Below are positions 25,618-37,431 of a stretch of 64,000 nt of DNA, in pieces; within the stretch, counting starts at the first letter, position 1; each line of letters begins with the position of its first letter. A program made the position numbers and the translations under genes. The notes below the pieces were generated by a model. It was not told the DNA's origin, did no database searches, and saw only the letters and a list, made by a program, of their open reading frames with translations. Source of the DNA: Uloborus plumipes (taxonomy: Eukaryota; Arthropoda; Arachnida; Araneae; Uloboridae); NCBI GenBank assembly GCA_038373865.1, contig JAXGGA010005218.1, positions 1 to 64,000 of the forward strand, written 5' to 3'.

Positions 25618-25957
25618 AAGGGAAATTGTTTTCTGAAATAAAGCTATATTCGAAAAGAAAATGTTCAAATAAAGTTAATACTTTGATTTTGGCAAGCATC
25701 AATTTTCGACATTTTCGCACAAGAAAGAGACCGATGAAGAAAGAAAGAGACCGACGAGAAAGAGAAGATGCGTTCAAGTTTTCTAAAAGCAAGATAAGAT
25801 TTTTTATTCCTTTTTCTCCTACTCCTGTTTCTTGCCAACACTACATAGTTTACATCCTTTCTTTGAGGGGAAGATATTACGTTTAAGCAATCTTGATCTC
25901 TCGAAGCATTTTCATCCAAATTGTTTGAAAATTTACTCTGCTTTTCGCAATCAAAGT

Positions 25958-26546
25958 TTGCTAGTAACATTTTAAAGAGGAACATATTCATCGACGATTC
26001 TTTTTCTCTGGTCAATTGCGTTTTCTTCCGAAAATTCATTTGCTATGAAATTTATCACACTGGTGGGCTCAAACAAAAGTTCTTCCAGGTTAACTTGGTT
26101 GTATGTGAAGCATTAACCTGGCAAGCCTTCATTTTCGTTTCCAACGAATACATATCTTTCAGAGACTGCTTCCAGTTCAGTAACAAGACGCATTTTTGGA
26201 CTTCAGTAACGCATTTTTGCAATGCTACAATATCGTTCAGCAAGCCTTGATAAATAATTTCAAAATCCTCATCGTCGCCTAAATCATGCTCATTTTCGTC
26301 ATCAATCGACTCGTGTAGTTTTACGAGGGATTTATTGAATAGTTGCAGTAGCTCTTCAGCATTATTAGATATGTATAAATCTATTTTTTCCATGATGAGA
26401 AATAAATCATCCATGACGTCATATATGAAGTACACAAGGTTGTCAGCTATGCATACAAGCTCAGTTAGAGATACGTCTTTATCCTCAAATCTCTTCAACA
26501 TGGAGTTAAGAAACGCTCTTTTGGTTTCTTTTTTTGAACTTATCAA
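25958..26546 (-). pseudogene. unrecognised acidic helical protein
   Basis: From Met at 26546 the frame is open for about 155 residues. It is rich in Leu, Asp and Glu, with an acidic stretch DDENEHDLGDDEDFE near residue 80, and reads as mostly helical. Near 26070 a frame change leads to EPTSVINFIANEFSEENAID and a stop near 25958, giving about 190 residues. I recognise no family. It may be an ORF1-like or gag-like protein of a retroelement, or a degraded host exon. Confidence 0.35.
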
Positions 26547-26847
26547 GCCATATACAAAATCAGAGGCTTACGTAGTTTTCGTGCTTTCTAAACCCTCTCA
26601 ATACTCCATTATTGAGAAAATGACTTCTGCATTTTGATTGGTTGTCTTATACCAATCACAGCATCACTTGGTATAGAGCTTGGTTCTTTTTGCGAGATAG
26701 ATTTGAGTAATTCATGTGGTATATTTTTTATCATTCCAGGACGAGCTTCAAATATACTTGAGCGACTTTGCTGGCTCAATCGAATGCAGCATTTCCCAAC
26801 TCTTTCAAGTTTCCAGCATATGAACTGGCCTATCTAGCTTCGTGCTC

Positions 26848-27240
26848 TGTGGTGACTTTGATCACCGCGCAATGTTGAATTCATTTTTCCATTCGTTTTT
26901 AACACTCCAGTTTGTGCAATGAGTTACAGATGAGTTAGTAAGATAAATTCACTTTATCTACCAGTTTGTTGGCTATCTTAGCTACAATAAGAGGATTTTT
27001 GCCTCCGGCTCGATCATTGGCTATTCCTAACTGAGGAGCCCATAATAAGGGCGAAACTGCAGTCTTAGGATGCTATGATCGAGCTGTGGGTGCATTTGCT
27101 ACACTCCAGTTTGTTTTGCGATCGTACATCACTTTTTTTACACGCTCACTCTCATTTTGTTTTTCGCTCTATGTGTTCCGTCGGCTTTGCCTCTTTTCTC
27201 CACGCCAAGATCGGAATTTTAAAACTCACGTTTTTCCTTC
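26848..27240 (+). repeat. promoter-like repeat, copy 2, interrupted
   Basis: 26848-26915 and 27101-27230 together match 16986-17165: GGTGACTTTGATCACC, CACTCCAGTTTGT, TTTTGCGATCGTACATC, TTTTTCGCTCTATGTGTTCC and CCACGCCAAGATCGG. Between them sits an insertion with a 14-bp duplication. After 27240 the similarity fades. Confidence 0.65.
26916..27100. mobile_element. 185-bp retroposon-like insertion
   Basis: The insertion is bounded by a perfect 14-bp direct repeat ACACTCCAGTTTGT (26902-26915 and 27101-27114). Copy 1 of the host repeat has this site only once. A long target duplication of this kind points to a SINE or a 5'-truncated LINE. The body has a 9-bp inverted repeat CTCGATCAT (27009-27017) with ATGATCGAG (27075-27083). 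No tRNA box pair is obvious. Confidence 0.7.
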
Positions 27241-27623
27241 CGTTTACAGAGAATGCTGTTTACCGTGTACTGCTAATGCCGACTAGAAAGACAGGCCCAG
27301 GTTCGGAGTTATCACGTGAGCAACTGTGTGTAGGCCCGGCGACAGACCTTGCGGGCACCGGTGCAATTAAGAAGTCCGCGACCCTAGATTGAGGCAACTA
27401 ACATACTTACCTTGACAATTTACTTCTCCTCAACAAATACACGCATTGGCCATATTTATTTTTAAAGTATTGCATACTACAGATAAATCCAATTACAATG
27501 GCAAATATAACAAGAACAGTTAAAGCAATTTATGCATTAAAAATATTGATATACGTCCAAAGACATTGAAAGAGGTTACTGATGTTTTCCTGAAAATTCA
27601 AATCTTTGACAAAACGCCCTAAG

Positions 27624-27793
27624 CAGGCCCCTCATTTAGGGGAAGCAGGGGGGGTCAATTGCCCCCCCCCTAGCTTTGAGAAATCAATGCATTTACATAT
27701 AAGTGGGCGTGGTTTTTAATGACTTCCGATGAAATTGCATTGTGTTTGGACCCTTTGCCCCCTGCCCTGGAAAAACTTGAAATGACGTCCCTG
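27624..27793 (+). mobile_element. hAT-type MITE, copy in duplication unit 1
   Basis: It begins CAGGCCCCTCATTTAGG and ends GAAATGACGTCCCTG. The flanks GCCCTAAG and CCCCCAAG are a worn 8-bp target duplication. The counterpart in unit 2 has perfect flanks, so the insertion predates the duplication. Confidence 0.85.
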
Positions 27794-28238
27794 CCCCCAA
27801 GTCAAGAAGTTTGTAGAAAACATTGATTCTGAAATTTTCCTCTTAATGTTTTTTTACTGAATGTTCCGGTACATATCTTGTTGAAGCATATCTGGTTTCG
27901 TCATGGAAAAGTTTGACCTTGCCCCCCGTCACTTTGACCCCCTTACCTTTGACCCGTCAGACCTTGCTGGCCCCGGTGCAATTAAGAAGTCCGGGACCCT
28001 AGATTGAGGCAACTAACATACTTACCTTGACAATTTACTTCTCCTCAACAAATACACGTATTGGCCATATTTATTTTTAAAGTATTGCATACTACAGATA
28101 AATCCAATTACAATGGCAAATATAACAAGAACAGTTAAAGCAATTTATGCGTTAAAAATATTGATATACGTCCAAAGACATTGAAAGAGGTTACTGATGT
28201 TTTCCCGAAAATTCAAATCTTTGACAAAACCCCCTAAG

Positions 28239-28407
28239 CAGGCCCGTCATTTAGGGGGGGAGGGGGGTTTAATTGCCCCCCCCCTGGCTTTGAGAAATCA
28301 ATGCATTTACATATAAGTGGGCGTGGTTTTTAATGATTTTCGATGAAATTGCATTGTGTTTGGACCCTTTGCCCCCCGCCCTGGAAAAACTTGAAATGTC
28401 GTCCCTG
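28239..28407 (+). mobile_element. hAT-type MITE, copy in duplication unit 2
   Basis: It begins CAGGCCCGTCATTTAGG and ends GAAATGTCGTCCCTG. It is flanked by a perfect 8-bp target duplication CCCCTAAG (28231-28238 and 28408-28415). Confidence 0.9.
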
Positions 28408-28421
28408 CCCCTAAGACTAAG

Positions 28422-29920
28422 TCAAGAAGTTTGTAGAAAACATTGATTCTGAAATTTTCCTCTTAAATGTTTTTTTTTTACTGAATATTCCGGTACATAT
28501 CTTGTTGATGAAGCATATCTGGTTTCGTCATGGAAAAGTTTTCTTTTCTTCAGTCTTCTCTCCTTGACTTTGAAATCAGTTTCACATTCTACACTTTCAG
28601 CCATATTTATAGCCACTAGCTTAGCTTCAGTGTACGGATTTTGTCTCGCAGAACATTTAGTTCCTCCATCAGGTCACTTATATTCTTTGCCTCTATGTCA
28701 AGTGTTGCTGATCGGGCTTGTAACACTTTGTTTTTGTTACCAATTGCAACAAGCACTTTAAGTCATATCGTTGACATCATGACGCACTCAAATGATCTTA
28801 AGTATTTCATTAGCCCTTTCAAATCTGTCTTGCACTGTGCTGTTAAATTAAGCTCCTTACAGTCATTTAGGGTATGAATAATGAGTGGCAAATGCTTCAC
28901 AAAATTTCGAACACTATCTACTCGGGCGGACCATCTCGTTTCGGAAATACTATGCAGGGACCATCCAATACGTTTTTTTAAGTACTCCCATCTTCGAGGG
29001 CTTCTAGAGAAAAAATTGTATGTCTTTTGCAACAACCCAAAAAAATGTTATCACTTCTTCGCAGCATTCAGCAGCATTAACTCTGTACACGTTCAGGCTA
29101 TGTGCAGCACATTTGTTATAAAAGGTCAAATTGTTGTTCAATTATAATGGCTTGAGCGCCTTTATAAACTCCGGCCATATTTGACCCATTATCGTATCCC
29201 TGTCCTCTGCACTCCTTCAACGGAATATTGTGTTTGCTAAATTCGTCAATGAGCAAGTTATCCACATCCACTCCTGTTTTTTGTTAGTTAACAAAATTCA
29301 AAAATTGCTCGCAAATTTTAAATTCCGATTCACAATATAACAGATATCTCAAGATCAACGTTGTTTGCTCAATATGTGAAGCATCGGGGGTAGAGCCTGC
29401 AATAATAGCAAACTATTTAAATTTCTCTCTTTCAAAACCTTCTGTCGAAATCTTTCCCCACAAACTTGTATAAACTTATTTTGTGAGTCTTTAGACTGAT
29501 AATGAGCTTGAACCCGTTTGCCCTCTTCTTGGGTCTTTTTTACTTTTGATATTTGCTCTCTTAGTAAAGGTCCATATTCCGTCAATAGCTCAATCAAACC
29601 CAAAAAGCTTCCATAGTTGGGATCCCCTATTTTTTCAGAGGTCCTTCTGAGAGATGATCACCGCTCTCCAAGAAACATGTCTACGGAGAGCTATCGTTGA
29701 AATATATCCCTCCAATATTTTGTTTTTTAAGCCAATTCTGAGTCGAGCTGAGAATGTATGTCTGATGCACCTTTTAGCCTCCTTTCTGACTCTCTCCATT
29801 GGATGTAGCTACTTTTGTAGAAAACACTTGTTTCATGCGCTGGTAACTTATTGTACAGCTTCCGCCATCCATAGTCCTTTTTCCATTCATCATTATTTAA
29901 TAAAACGGACTAATTTGGTT
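28422..29920 (-). pseudogene. hAT transposase relic, ZMYM1/DUF4371 type
   Basis: Read on the minus strand with several frame changes, the order is that of a DUF4371 hAT transposase. It starts with KLYNKLPAHETSVFYKSSYI and then MGLIELLTEYGPLLREQIS (from 29603). CRGQGYDNGSNMAGVYKGAQ (about 29225-29165) carries the catalytic-type Asp, and CAAHSLNVYRV supplies the C-x2-H motif. SETRWSARVDSVRNF (near 28930) has the conserved Arg-Trp. The end is the basic KVKERRLKKRKLF. The frames are broken by indels and stops, so it cannot be functional. Terminal repeats were not found. Its last 120 bases are also present in the neighbouring duplication unit 1. Confidence 0.8.
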
Positions 29921-30089
29921 TCTCGCCCCCCAATACTCTTATAAAGAAGCCTACATGGAAAACAAAATATGGACTCAGCAGTCTCTCTCCATACAAGCCA
30001 GTCTCTTCTAAAATTACAGTAAATCTAATTACAGAGGACAAACCGAAGAAGTCACTGCTTTTACTCTCACAAAGTGTAAAAATCTGCGA

Positions 30090-31120
30090 GAAACATAGTT
30101 GAGAAAAATTCGCACTGACTTTACTGGAATTAATCCTTTAGTATGTATCAAGCATTTTCAGGAATCGGATATCATCAGAATTGACAGATGGACAGTGAAA
30201 TTAGAAATCAAAGAGTATCCGAGGATAATTCCGAAATTAAAAGAACGTGCATATCCAGTAATCTTTCCCAATCTACCTAGCTATTTGTCTTCAGTGTCTT
30301 CTTTATTCAGGAGACTTTCAGACATAGAAGAAAACTTCAACTTAGCATTAAATGAAAGTATAACTGAACATGCAAAATATTTGGAAGGGAAAAATATCAA
30401 AACTGGAGGATGTAGTAAAATACTACCAACAATAATTAAGTAGAAATTGTTACAAGTGGTCAATTTTCAGCAGTGATGAAAAAATTGTGGCATGCCTCAT
30501 TAACTTGTCAAATGATCTTCCAAAATTAGTAATTTCTTTGACTGTTTAGAGTTCCTTAGAATTCCAGATAGTTCTGGACGAAATTGAATGGCCGTTGAAA
30601 ATTGTGCCTAAGCATTTGCAAGTACTGAATTCATTTCATGTGTTAGACGAAATTATCGAATTGCTGAAAAATCCTAATGCATTAAAAGTAACATTTAAGA
30701 TTGAATTAATATTTGACATGTTGAAATCTGTTGATATTGAAGGGCATGATGAAAATATAGAGTTCATAATAGATCAACTGCAGTTAGTGAATGTTTCAAA
30801 AAATAATCAAAGATACAGTGGAAGAATTCTTATTTTTGCATCTAGCATTTATGTTTTATCTTCGTCTGTGTATCAATCCTTATACAAATGTGGATATTTG
30901 ATTCTACCCAATCCTAGAAACCTAAGTAAGGTCATCAGTTGCATTTCGTTACAAAGTAACTTGATAGATGATAGTGTCGAATGCTTAAAAATAAAACAAA
31001 AGTATTTAAAAGAACATGAATTTCTGGTGAACTTACTTTTGGATGAAATTTATGTTGAACCAAGTTTAACTTTTAAGGGAAATTCTGTTTATGAAAACAG
31101 TGAACATGACGTGCCTATTG
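30090..31120 (+). pseudogene. P-element/THAP9-type transposase, N-terminal half
   Basis: After an AG at 30089-30090 the frame reads LRKIRTDFTGINPLVCIKHF and then ESDIIRIDRWTV, the second half of a THAP zinc domain (final Cys and His in VCIKHF). Next is KLKERAYPVIFPNLPSYLSS, the usual segment after THAP in P-type proteins. A frame change near 30445 and one stop near 30547 follow. The sequence then continues as EWPLKIVPKHLQVLNSFHVL, RYSGRILIFASSIYVLSSS and LLLDEIYVEPSLTFKGNSVY. The Asp in LLLDEIYV is the first catalytic residue of the P RNase H fold. The rest, including the GTP-binding insertion and later catalytic residues, is missing. The frame runs into a GC-rich repeat segment near 31125. 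Confidence 0.8.
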
Positions 31121-31179
31121 GGGAACTAACTCCTAGCCCCGGTCTACGGGCCGAAAATAGGGCATGGGCAGGGCCATAA

Positions 31180-33415
31180 GGGGCAGTTCCTTATGTGCGC
31201 TCAACCATGATCTTTTTACTTTGCAAATGTTTCTCTTCTATTTTTTTGTAGTTATATAAATGTGTTATAATCTACATCTCTTGAATTCTAACCTTTGACT
31301 GTTGAAAATGATTATGCATATTTTGGTTAAAAGTTTTAATTATGAGCAATGGTTACCTTTACTGCTTAATTACAAAAATTTCCTTAGAAGGAGCATCATC
31401 TCGGCTAGTCTGGGTGGTCGAACTTAACTTCCAGGAAGGCTGAATCGAAGTCGATAATAAATTCCATATTAGTATACTGGGTAAAATTTTTGACGGGAAG
31501 TTTTGTAATTGAAATGCATAAATGCGCTAAAAATTCTAATACGCAATTTCAGCTTTACGTTGGTGTTGTTAAGGAAATAGCGAAGGCTCTTGACTTTTCT
31601 TGAGATTTTTTAACATTGACTTCTGAAAAATGAAGCATGGGGTACTTTTGATAAAATTACTAGAATAAACAAATGTTAAGAGAAAGGTGGAGGCTTATTC
31701 GCTATCCCGAGCTTCTTGAAGCACTCTTTTGCTTGCACATAATTAACTGCCACACTTTAAAAATATTGTTTTGGATTCAAAGAACATTCATTGAAATCTT
31801 TCCCGGTCATCTGTATGGCCAGTTTGATACCTTGGTTGTCAAATTACGTTTTGTCGTTGCATAAATATATATAAACTTGTTACCCACAAAACATGTAAGC
31901 TAATTTTACAAGTTTTCACCGTATTATTTTAGCAAACGCATTTTCGTTTGAATATTATGAGGTGTTAAAATATTGAGAATGAAATTCAAAGCAAAATTAA
32001 GTACATATATATTCAATGTGCTCGACAAAAAAAGTCTCAACTTGATTGAGATTTTATTTTAAAATAAAGTTATAGTAAATTAGTTAGAATTGACTCATAG
32101 TTAAAATTAAATTTACTTCACATTTTGCAGTTACCACCAATCTATTTATTGGATAAATACAGTTTGATAGCTATTATTAAATAAACCTGAGACATCTTAG
32201 TTTAATTTTGTATGTTTTTGCAATTAGAAATGATATTATATTATTTGCATAGGAGGTAAGCTATTTAAAATTAGTAAATTTATCATCTTACTGATAAATT
32301 TGAGAAAACAATTTTAACAGTTATGATTTGACTGATTCAAATTTTAACTGAAGTAATAATTGTCTATTGAGAATATTTTTCTCCATTTGTTTGCCCAAGT
32401 TTTTTTTAACAATTCTTTTCAATTTTTATCTGCTTAAAACTCTTACTTGGAATGGTTTACATACATTTTAGGCTTAAAATAGTTCGCTGTTGCCATAGTT
32501 ATTAAGTAATTTAACGTCCTGTTTATGGGATATTTTGCAGATATGTGAGCAAAATACGACATCACTAGACTTTCCTTTTGCAAAGTAACATTACAGAAGG
32601 CATCTGTGATCAATTTTAAGCAAATCATTTTAAAATAGTTTAATTTTATTAAAAATAAGTTCGCAAAAAAAACTTACTTTCTGTGGCTACCCATGCTGGA
32701 TCGTTCCTTGACTGATTTGTCTGAAAATAGCTGTCAATAAATAAACTGTGATGTCCAACTAGTGGTTTTATCTTGTTTTCTCAAGAAGAAGGACTATTTA
32801 ACTTATGAAAAACAGCTTTAGTAAAATGATATACCCATTACAGGTTTTTGTATGCAGTAACTAACAAGCGTCCTGTTTTTAGGACACTGGGCATAAATGG
32901 GTTAAAATATGTATATGTATAAATATTTTATATTACTTATCAGAAAATATTACTGTAGAAATTATTTTTATATAACTTGTTAACTTCGATTTGATTTGTT
33001 CATTTTATTTTGAACAGTTTTGCTTTAAATATATTGAATATTTTTGCTTTGAATGAATCAATTTTATTTTACCAAATAAAGGGCTCGGGCGTGAATAGTG
33101 GTATTTGGCAAAATTGTAAAACTCGAATCATTTGGTGAAAGCAACGGTATGTGGGCATATGAGCAGAAATAATACAGGGTTTAAGGATAAACGCATCCCT
33201 TAATAATGTACCTACCTACACGCACTTTGTTTTTAAAATCAAAATTTTTCCGGCAGTAATTTTTCGAAATTTTCACAAGCCATACCTTTGATTTAAAAAA
33301 AAATGCAGTTACCACTATTTACATCCGAGCCCTTCAAATATGATATGAAGAGAATCGATCGTTGTTTAAAACAGACAAGCTTTTTTTTCTCGAAACAAGT
33401 GCAGCTATGCTCGTA
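31180..33415. other. AT-rich sequence without recognisable gene
   Basis: There are only short frames. At 32880-32901 a possible single transposon end (GGGCATAAATGGGTTAA) resembles the piggyBac-type end at 33680, but no partner end was found. Confidence 0.45.
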
Positions 33416-33678
33416 TGTTGGAATCTAAAACGAAAGCACGCTCCATGATCCGACGATGTACAGTTCTTCACATGACCTCTTTTTTCTCCCACCGTACCGG
33501 GGTCCGTCTAGCGATATTTCTAAACTTACCAAATTTCTGTTAGGGCCTTCTGCAGAGCAACGTGATTGGCTCATTTATCTCTCAATCAAACAGCATATGA
33601 TCCCACGTAGCCTCTCAACCGGCGCGCATTTCAGTTTTTCCAGAGTCTGCAATTTCGTCTGCCTGTTCTGCAAACTAT
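33416..33678. other. GC-richer island of unknown role
   Basis: The segment is more GC-rich than its flanks and contains GTGATTGGCTC (a CCAAT-type word) and CAACCGGCGCGC. The 75-codon frame at 33456-33683 has no recognisable motif. It may be a promoter remnant. Confidence 0.3.
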
Positions 33679-33683
33679 CTTAA

Positions 33684-34195
33684 CCCATTAATGCCTGACA
33701 TTTTTATTACCAAAGATATTTTGTATACTGGTTATAAACAGTATTTAATGGACAGGAAACATAATTAAAAAAATATTATGTAAAAGATATTTTTTTTTAT
33801 TAAGGAAGGAAAAATCGTCCCTTAAAAGCTACGATAGACCCCAGAGGGTACACACTTTTTGTAATAAATTTTTTTTCTGCCTACGATATAGTATTTAAAA
33901 AGACTTTATAAGAAGAAATAAAATCAGCAATAAACTGGGAAGCTGGGTATAACTTTGAAAACTTAGCTTTTTTCTTGAGATTGTGAACGATGTAATTTTT
34001 GATAAAGATCATATTAAAACTGCTACAGAACACACTTTGCAATAGTTATATGCTCAATCTGTTAATAACGAATTGAAACAGTACCAAGGTACTAATTGAA
34101 CACACAATTGATTATTTGGTTGAAATGTTCATTTTGGGGGAAATTCAGACCCTTTTTTGGACCGTCCCTAAAAAGGGACGCTAGGTATCAACGGG
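33684..34195. mobile_element. piggyBac-type MITE, 512 bp
   Basis: TTAA (33680-33683) is followed by CCCATTAATGCCT. The right end is AGGTATCAACGGG followed by TTAA (34196-34199). Terminal CCC/GGG at TTAA sites with inverted repeats (CCC[AG]TT[AG]AT[GA]CCT) is the piggyBac pattern. An internal GTCCCTAAAAAGGGAC palindrome lies near the right end. There is no coding frame. Confidence 0.75.
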
Positions 34196-34199
34196 TTAA

Positions 34200-34599
34200 A
34201 AGTATATTTTTATATTTCCTTTGTTTCTTTTGTACAAAATTGTATGTTAATTTAAAATAGACTTTGCTGATGTGAGTACCAGTATTCTTGTACCTAAGAA
34301 TAAAACTGCTGATTTATCATTTGTAAGTGTTCTTTATTGTTCTTCCCATGATAACTACTATGTTTACGAACGTTTTAAATAGCTCGTTAAGAGCCATTAT
34401 TCTGAATATCGAACAAAACAGGGAAATTTTGGCAGTAACCATTTTTGATTTTCCTCATTTTTTTATATGTCAAAGTAGGTCATGAGAAATGAACGTTCTG
34501 AAGTTTGTAGCCCCCCAAAAAATTTTGTTCGCTCGGTAAAAATTCCCAAAGTTTGATGTTATGCAGCGCGAAATTGTTTTAACATATACAGAAAATTTA
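34200..34599. other. spacer without recognisable gene
   Basis: AT-rich sequence between two transposons. Nothing was assigned. Confidence 0.5.
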
Positions 34600-34601
34600 T
34601 A

Positions 34602-35861
34602 CCGTAAAATGGGGTGAATAGGAACACTTTTCAGCTTTGATTGTAAAAAAAGGAGTTAAAAGAGTTTTTTTTAATTTGATTTTTTGGACAAAAACTTCGG
34701 TCTTGCTTTACTTTTGATATTCCAAACAAAGACAAAACATTTTTAACAATTATTATTAAAATATATAGGAAATTATGGGTGCTCCGAATCACCCCGCTGA
34801 TAGGGGTCAATCGGAACACATGTCAAAATTTTTATTTTTTTCTATTTAACCTAAACATGAGTAATATTTATGGGGGAGAATAAGAACAGATAATTACTAT
34901 CAAATAAATGGATAATTTCAATACCATTAAACGTTTATAATTTGCCAAACTTACGAAAAATGAAAAGTAATTTTAAGAAATGCTTTTGAATTGAAATACA
35001 AAGATTTAACATGAATGGAAGTCACTCATGTCGTCCACAAATATGTACTTGTTCTTAAAACTAGCAATTATGACTTGGCTTAAGTTTTTTCATAACATCT
35101 CCTGGGATGAACTCTGCCTTTTCTTTAGTTTTTTAAAATCTCTAGGTTTCGGGGATTGTCCTGAAAGATTTTTTCGCTTATTCATCACTGTCTGTGTGCT
35201 GGACTTTTACTACATAAAGTCTATGTGACTTTCCCCCTTGTATTTTAAGTTAAAAGAAGTCTCCTGGAAAAAAATCTTTTGAAATCTGCAACTTTTTGTC
35301 ATTCTAAGATCTAGTTGCTCACGAGAAGGGATAAACAGTAATAAATCCTTGTCCTTGCCTTGATTAGAGGAATTGGGATTAGAATCTTGAGTTTTCAAAC
35401 AGTTTCCTTCAAATAAGTTTGAATGGGAACAACAGAACTAAGTGTTCCGATTCACCCCGCAAATTTTTTTCCTACGGCATTTTTCAGAATTCTTCATTTT
35501 TATGACACAATTTCTAAAAAATGTAAATTCTAAGGTGGTATTCTGTTGTTCAGATACATGAATAATTGAAACATATCACTCTTAGTTTTTAAATGTAAGA
35601 AGGATTGTTCTTGCATATGAAGTTTTGCAGTTTATGAAAATGTGATGTTTTCTAGCATTCCACGTGCAGCCCTCCTTAGAAGCCAGTAGCATTGCCAGAT
35701 TGACAAAAGTATTTTTTTCCTACTTCCTATGATCTTACCTTTCTAAAAAAAAAAATTCATGGCGAAAAATACCCAATAGTTTATTTATGAAGAATTTCTT
35801 TGTACGGTCGGGAAGTTTTGTTCCGATTGACCCCGCTGTTCCTATACACCCCACTTTACGG
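34602..35861. mobile_element. TA-flanked element with CCGTAAA ends
   Basis: The ends are CCGTAAAATGGGGTGAATAG and, complemented, CCGTAAAGTGGGGTGTATAG, each bordered by TA (34600-34601 and 35862-35863). Further inward, both sides carry versions of a GTTCCGATT(C/G)ACCCCGC motif, at about 34782, 35450 and 35828. The ends and TA duplication fit the Tc1/mariner/pogo group. Short frames inside show no transposase motif, so this 1.26-kb copy is nonautonomous or fully decayed. Confidence 0.78.
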
Positions 35862-35863
35862 TA

Positions 35864-37430
35864 CTATGAAGAGAATATGTGGTACGAAAATTGTTTAATA
35901 TATCATTGCTTTGAAGAGAAAAAGACTTATACATTTTTCAACTTTTCATAATTTGCGGTTTTTTAATCGCATTTAACTCAAAACAGCAACTCTAGAGAAA
36001 AAAAAGCTTTTATAGATTATGGAACCTACAGATGTGTTGAATAACGTAAAAGAGAAAGTTGCGTGGGGTCTCGTCTCGTTTTCAAGAAAATAATTTTTTT
36101 TGTATCTCATTTTATAATGCTTTTTTCTCATAGTAAAATGTGTCCATCAAGTAGATCAGATCTGCTGAAACTCTAAGTATATAGTAATGATATATTTAAA
36201 TTTGTATAGGGAAAGAGAAAAAGACTAAAAACACTTAATTTTGTCTAATTTTTTTTTATAATTTTTAGTTTTTTAATTGCAATTAACTCAAAACGTGAAA
36301 TCCTGAGACTATTATTGAATGCACATATTACTAGCTTTGAAATATTGGAAAAAGTAAATTCGGTGAGGTATCTTCAGGTGTATTCTAGTGAAAGGTCACA
36401 GTGACCTCCCGAAAAACAAAAATACAAATTGATTTTAAACAAATGAAGCTTAAAGGTCTTTTTGAGTTCATTTTAACGAGGTTCGACTGTATTAGAAGCA
36501 AAAAGAAGACTAAAAAATATGTATAAAATCATGGTTGCTTCAATTTTTATTCTTATCTATGAGTTTGGCTCTAGTGACTTTGTGACTGATTTTGTTGTTG
36601 AAAAGGGAAAGTTATCTGTGTTTTAATTAGGCTACTGTCTTTTCCCCGTAGACCATGAAAAAGTTTCTATTTATAATAGTCTCCCGCAGTCCCATTATTA
36701 AGACTCTTCCCGGAGGATATATATACTGTGCTAAGCGCAAAAGTCGTATCTACACTTATTAATAAAATTCAGTTATTGTCACCAAGTGGTTCTCTGTGAC
36801 CTATTTTATCTGAATGCAATGTTTTACGGTCATTTGAGAACTTGAAATATTTTTTAAAAAATTCTAAAAAAGTCATCTGAATCAAAAACATGCGCAACAC
36901 TAAGAGCAATATTGCAGTTTGAGATCATCTGCAGATAGTAAGATACACAGGGCCAACGCAAAGCCATAGCCGTGTCGGAAACCTGCTTTAAATCGGGGAA
37001 CATAAATTGAACAAGTTTTAAGGGAGGGAATCATTAACTGAATTGACTATGGGCCTGCTTTCATTCAAGATACGGCTTCTAGTTCTGGAGTCACTGTTTA
37101 AATATGAGTGTATAAATGTAAGGGAAGGGAGGGGGAATAGTGAGTGCATTATTCAGGACCAAATATGTTACATCGGACTCGGACACATGCATGCAATGAA
37201 AAATTTGTTAATATTTTACTGTAGTTATGTGATAAACAATCATGAATACAACTGTATTAAAACTTACCTCAAAAATGGTGATCCAAATAACTCGTATCAG
37301 AGTCAAACTTTGTGGATATGGGGGTTGTTATAGTCCCCATGGCCAAAACCCTTTCTTCTATAGGCCGCTTGGTAGATCAGCATTTTTAGATCCACTCCCG
37401 GTTTTTATCAGACCGGCCCTGTAAGTGCCG
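35864..37430. other. AT-rich sequence without recognisable gene
   Basis: A TTTTAACGAGGTTCGACTGTA word at 36471-36491 looks like one end of a TA-type element, but its partner was not seen. The CAGGGCC/GGCCCTG pair (36947 and 37416) is discussed under rejected items. Confidence 0.45.
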
Positions 37431-37431
37431 G

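Larger units (their letters stand above)
27343..28541 (+). repeat. tandem segmental duplication, two 0.6-kb units
   Basis: Unit 1 (27343-27912) and unit 2 (27958-28541) are near-identical. Both contain GTGCAATTAAGAAGTCCG, AGGCAACTAACATACTTACC, a hAT-type MITE and GAATGTTCCGGTACATATC-type sequence. They differ by single changes and small indels. The unit carries a good splice-donor word on the minus strand, CAAGGTAAGTATG. Unit 2 overlaps the C-terminal end of the hAT relic at 28422-29920, so that end is duplicated too. Confidence 0.9.

Noticed and set aside
27380..27415. ACTAACATACTTACCTTGAC, resembling the 5' end of U1 snRNA
   Set aside because: Similarity stops after ACTTACCT; it is better read as a splice donor on the minus strand.
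17470..30443. One THAP gene joining the 17470 exon to the THAP half at 30090 across a 12.5-kb intron
   Set aside because: The splice phase does not fit (it would create a stop) and a Helitron and other relics lie between; treated as separate pieces.
36947..37422. CAGGGCC at 36947 and GGCCCTG at 37416 as a hAT-type pair of ends
   Set aside because: Only seven bases match and the 8-bp flanks do not agree.
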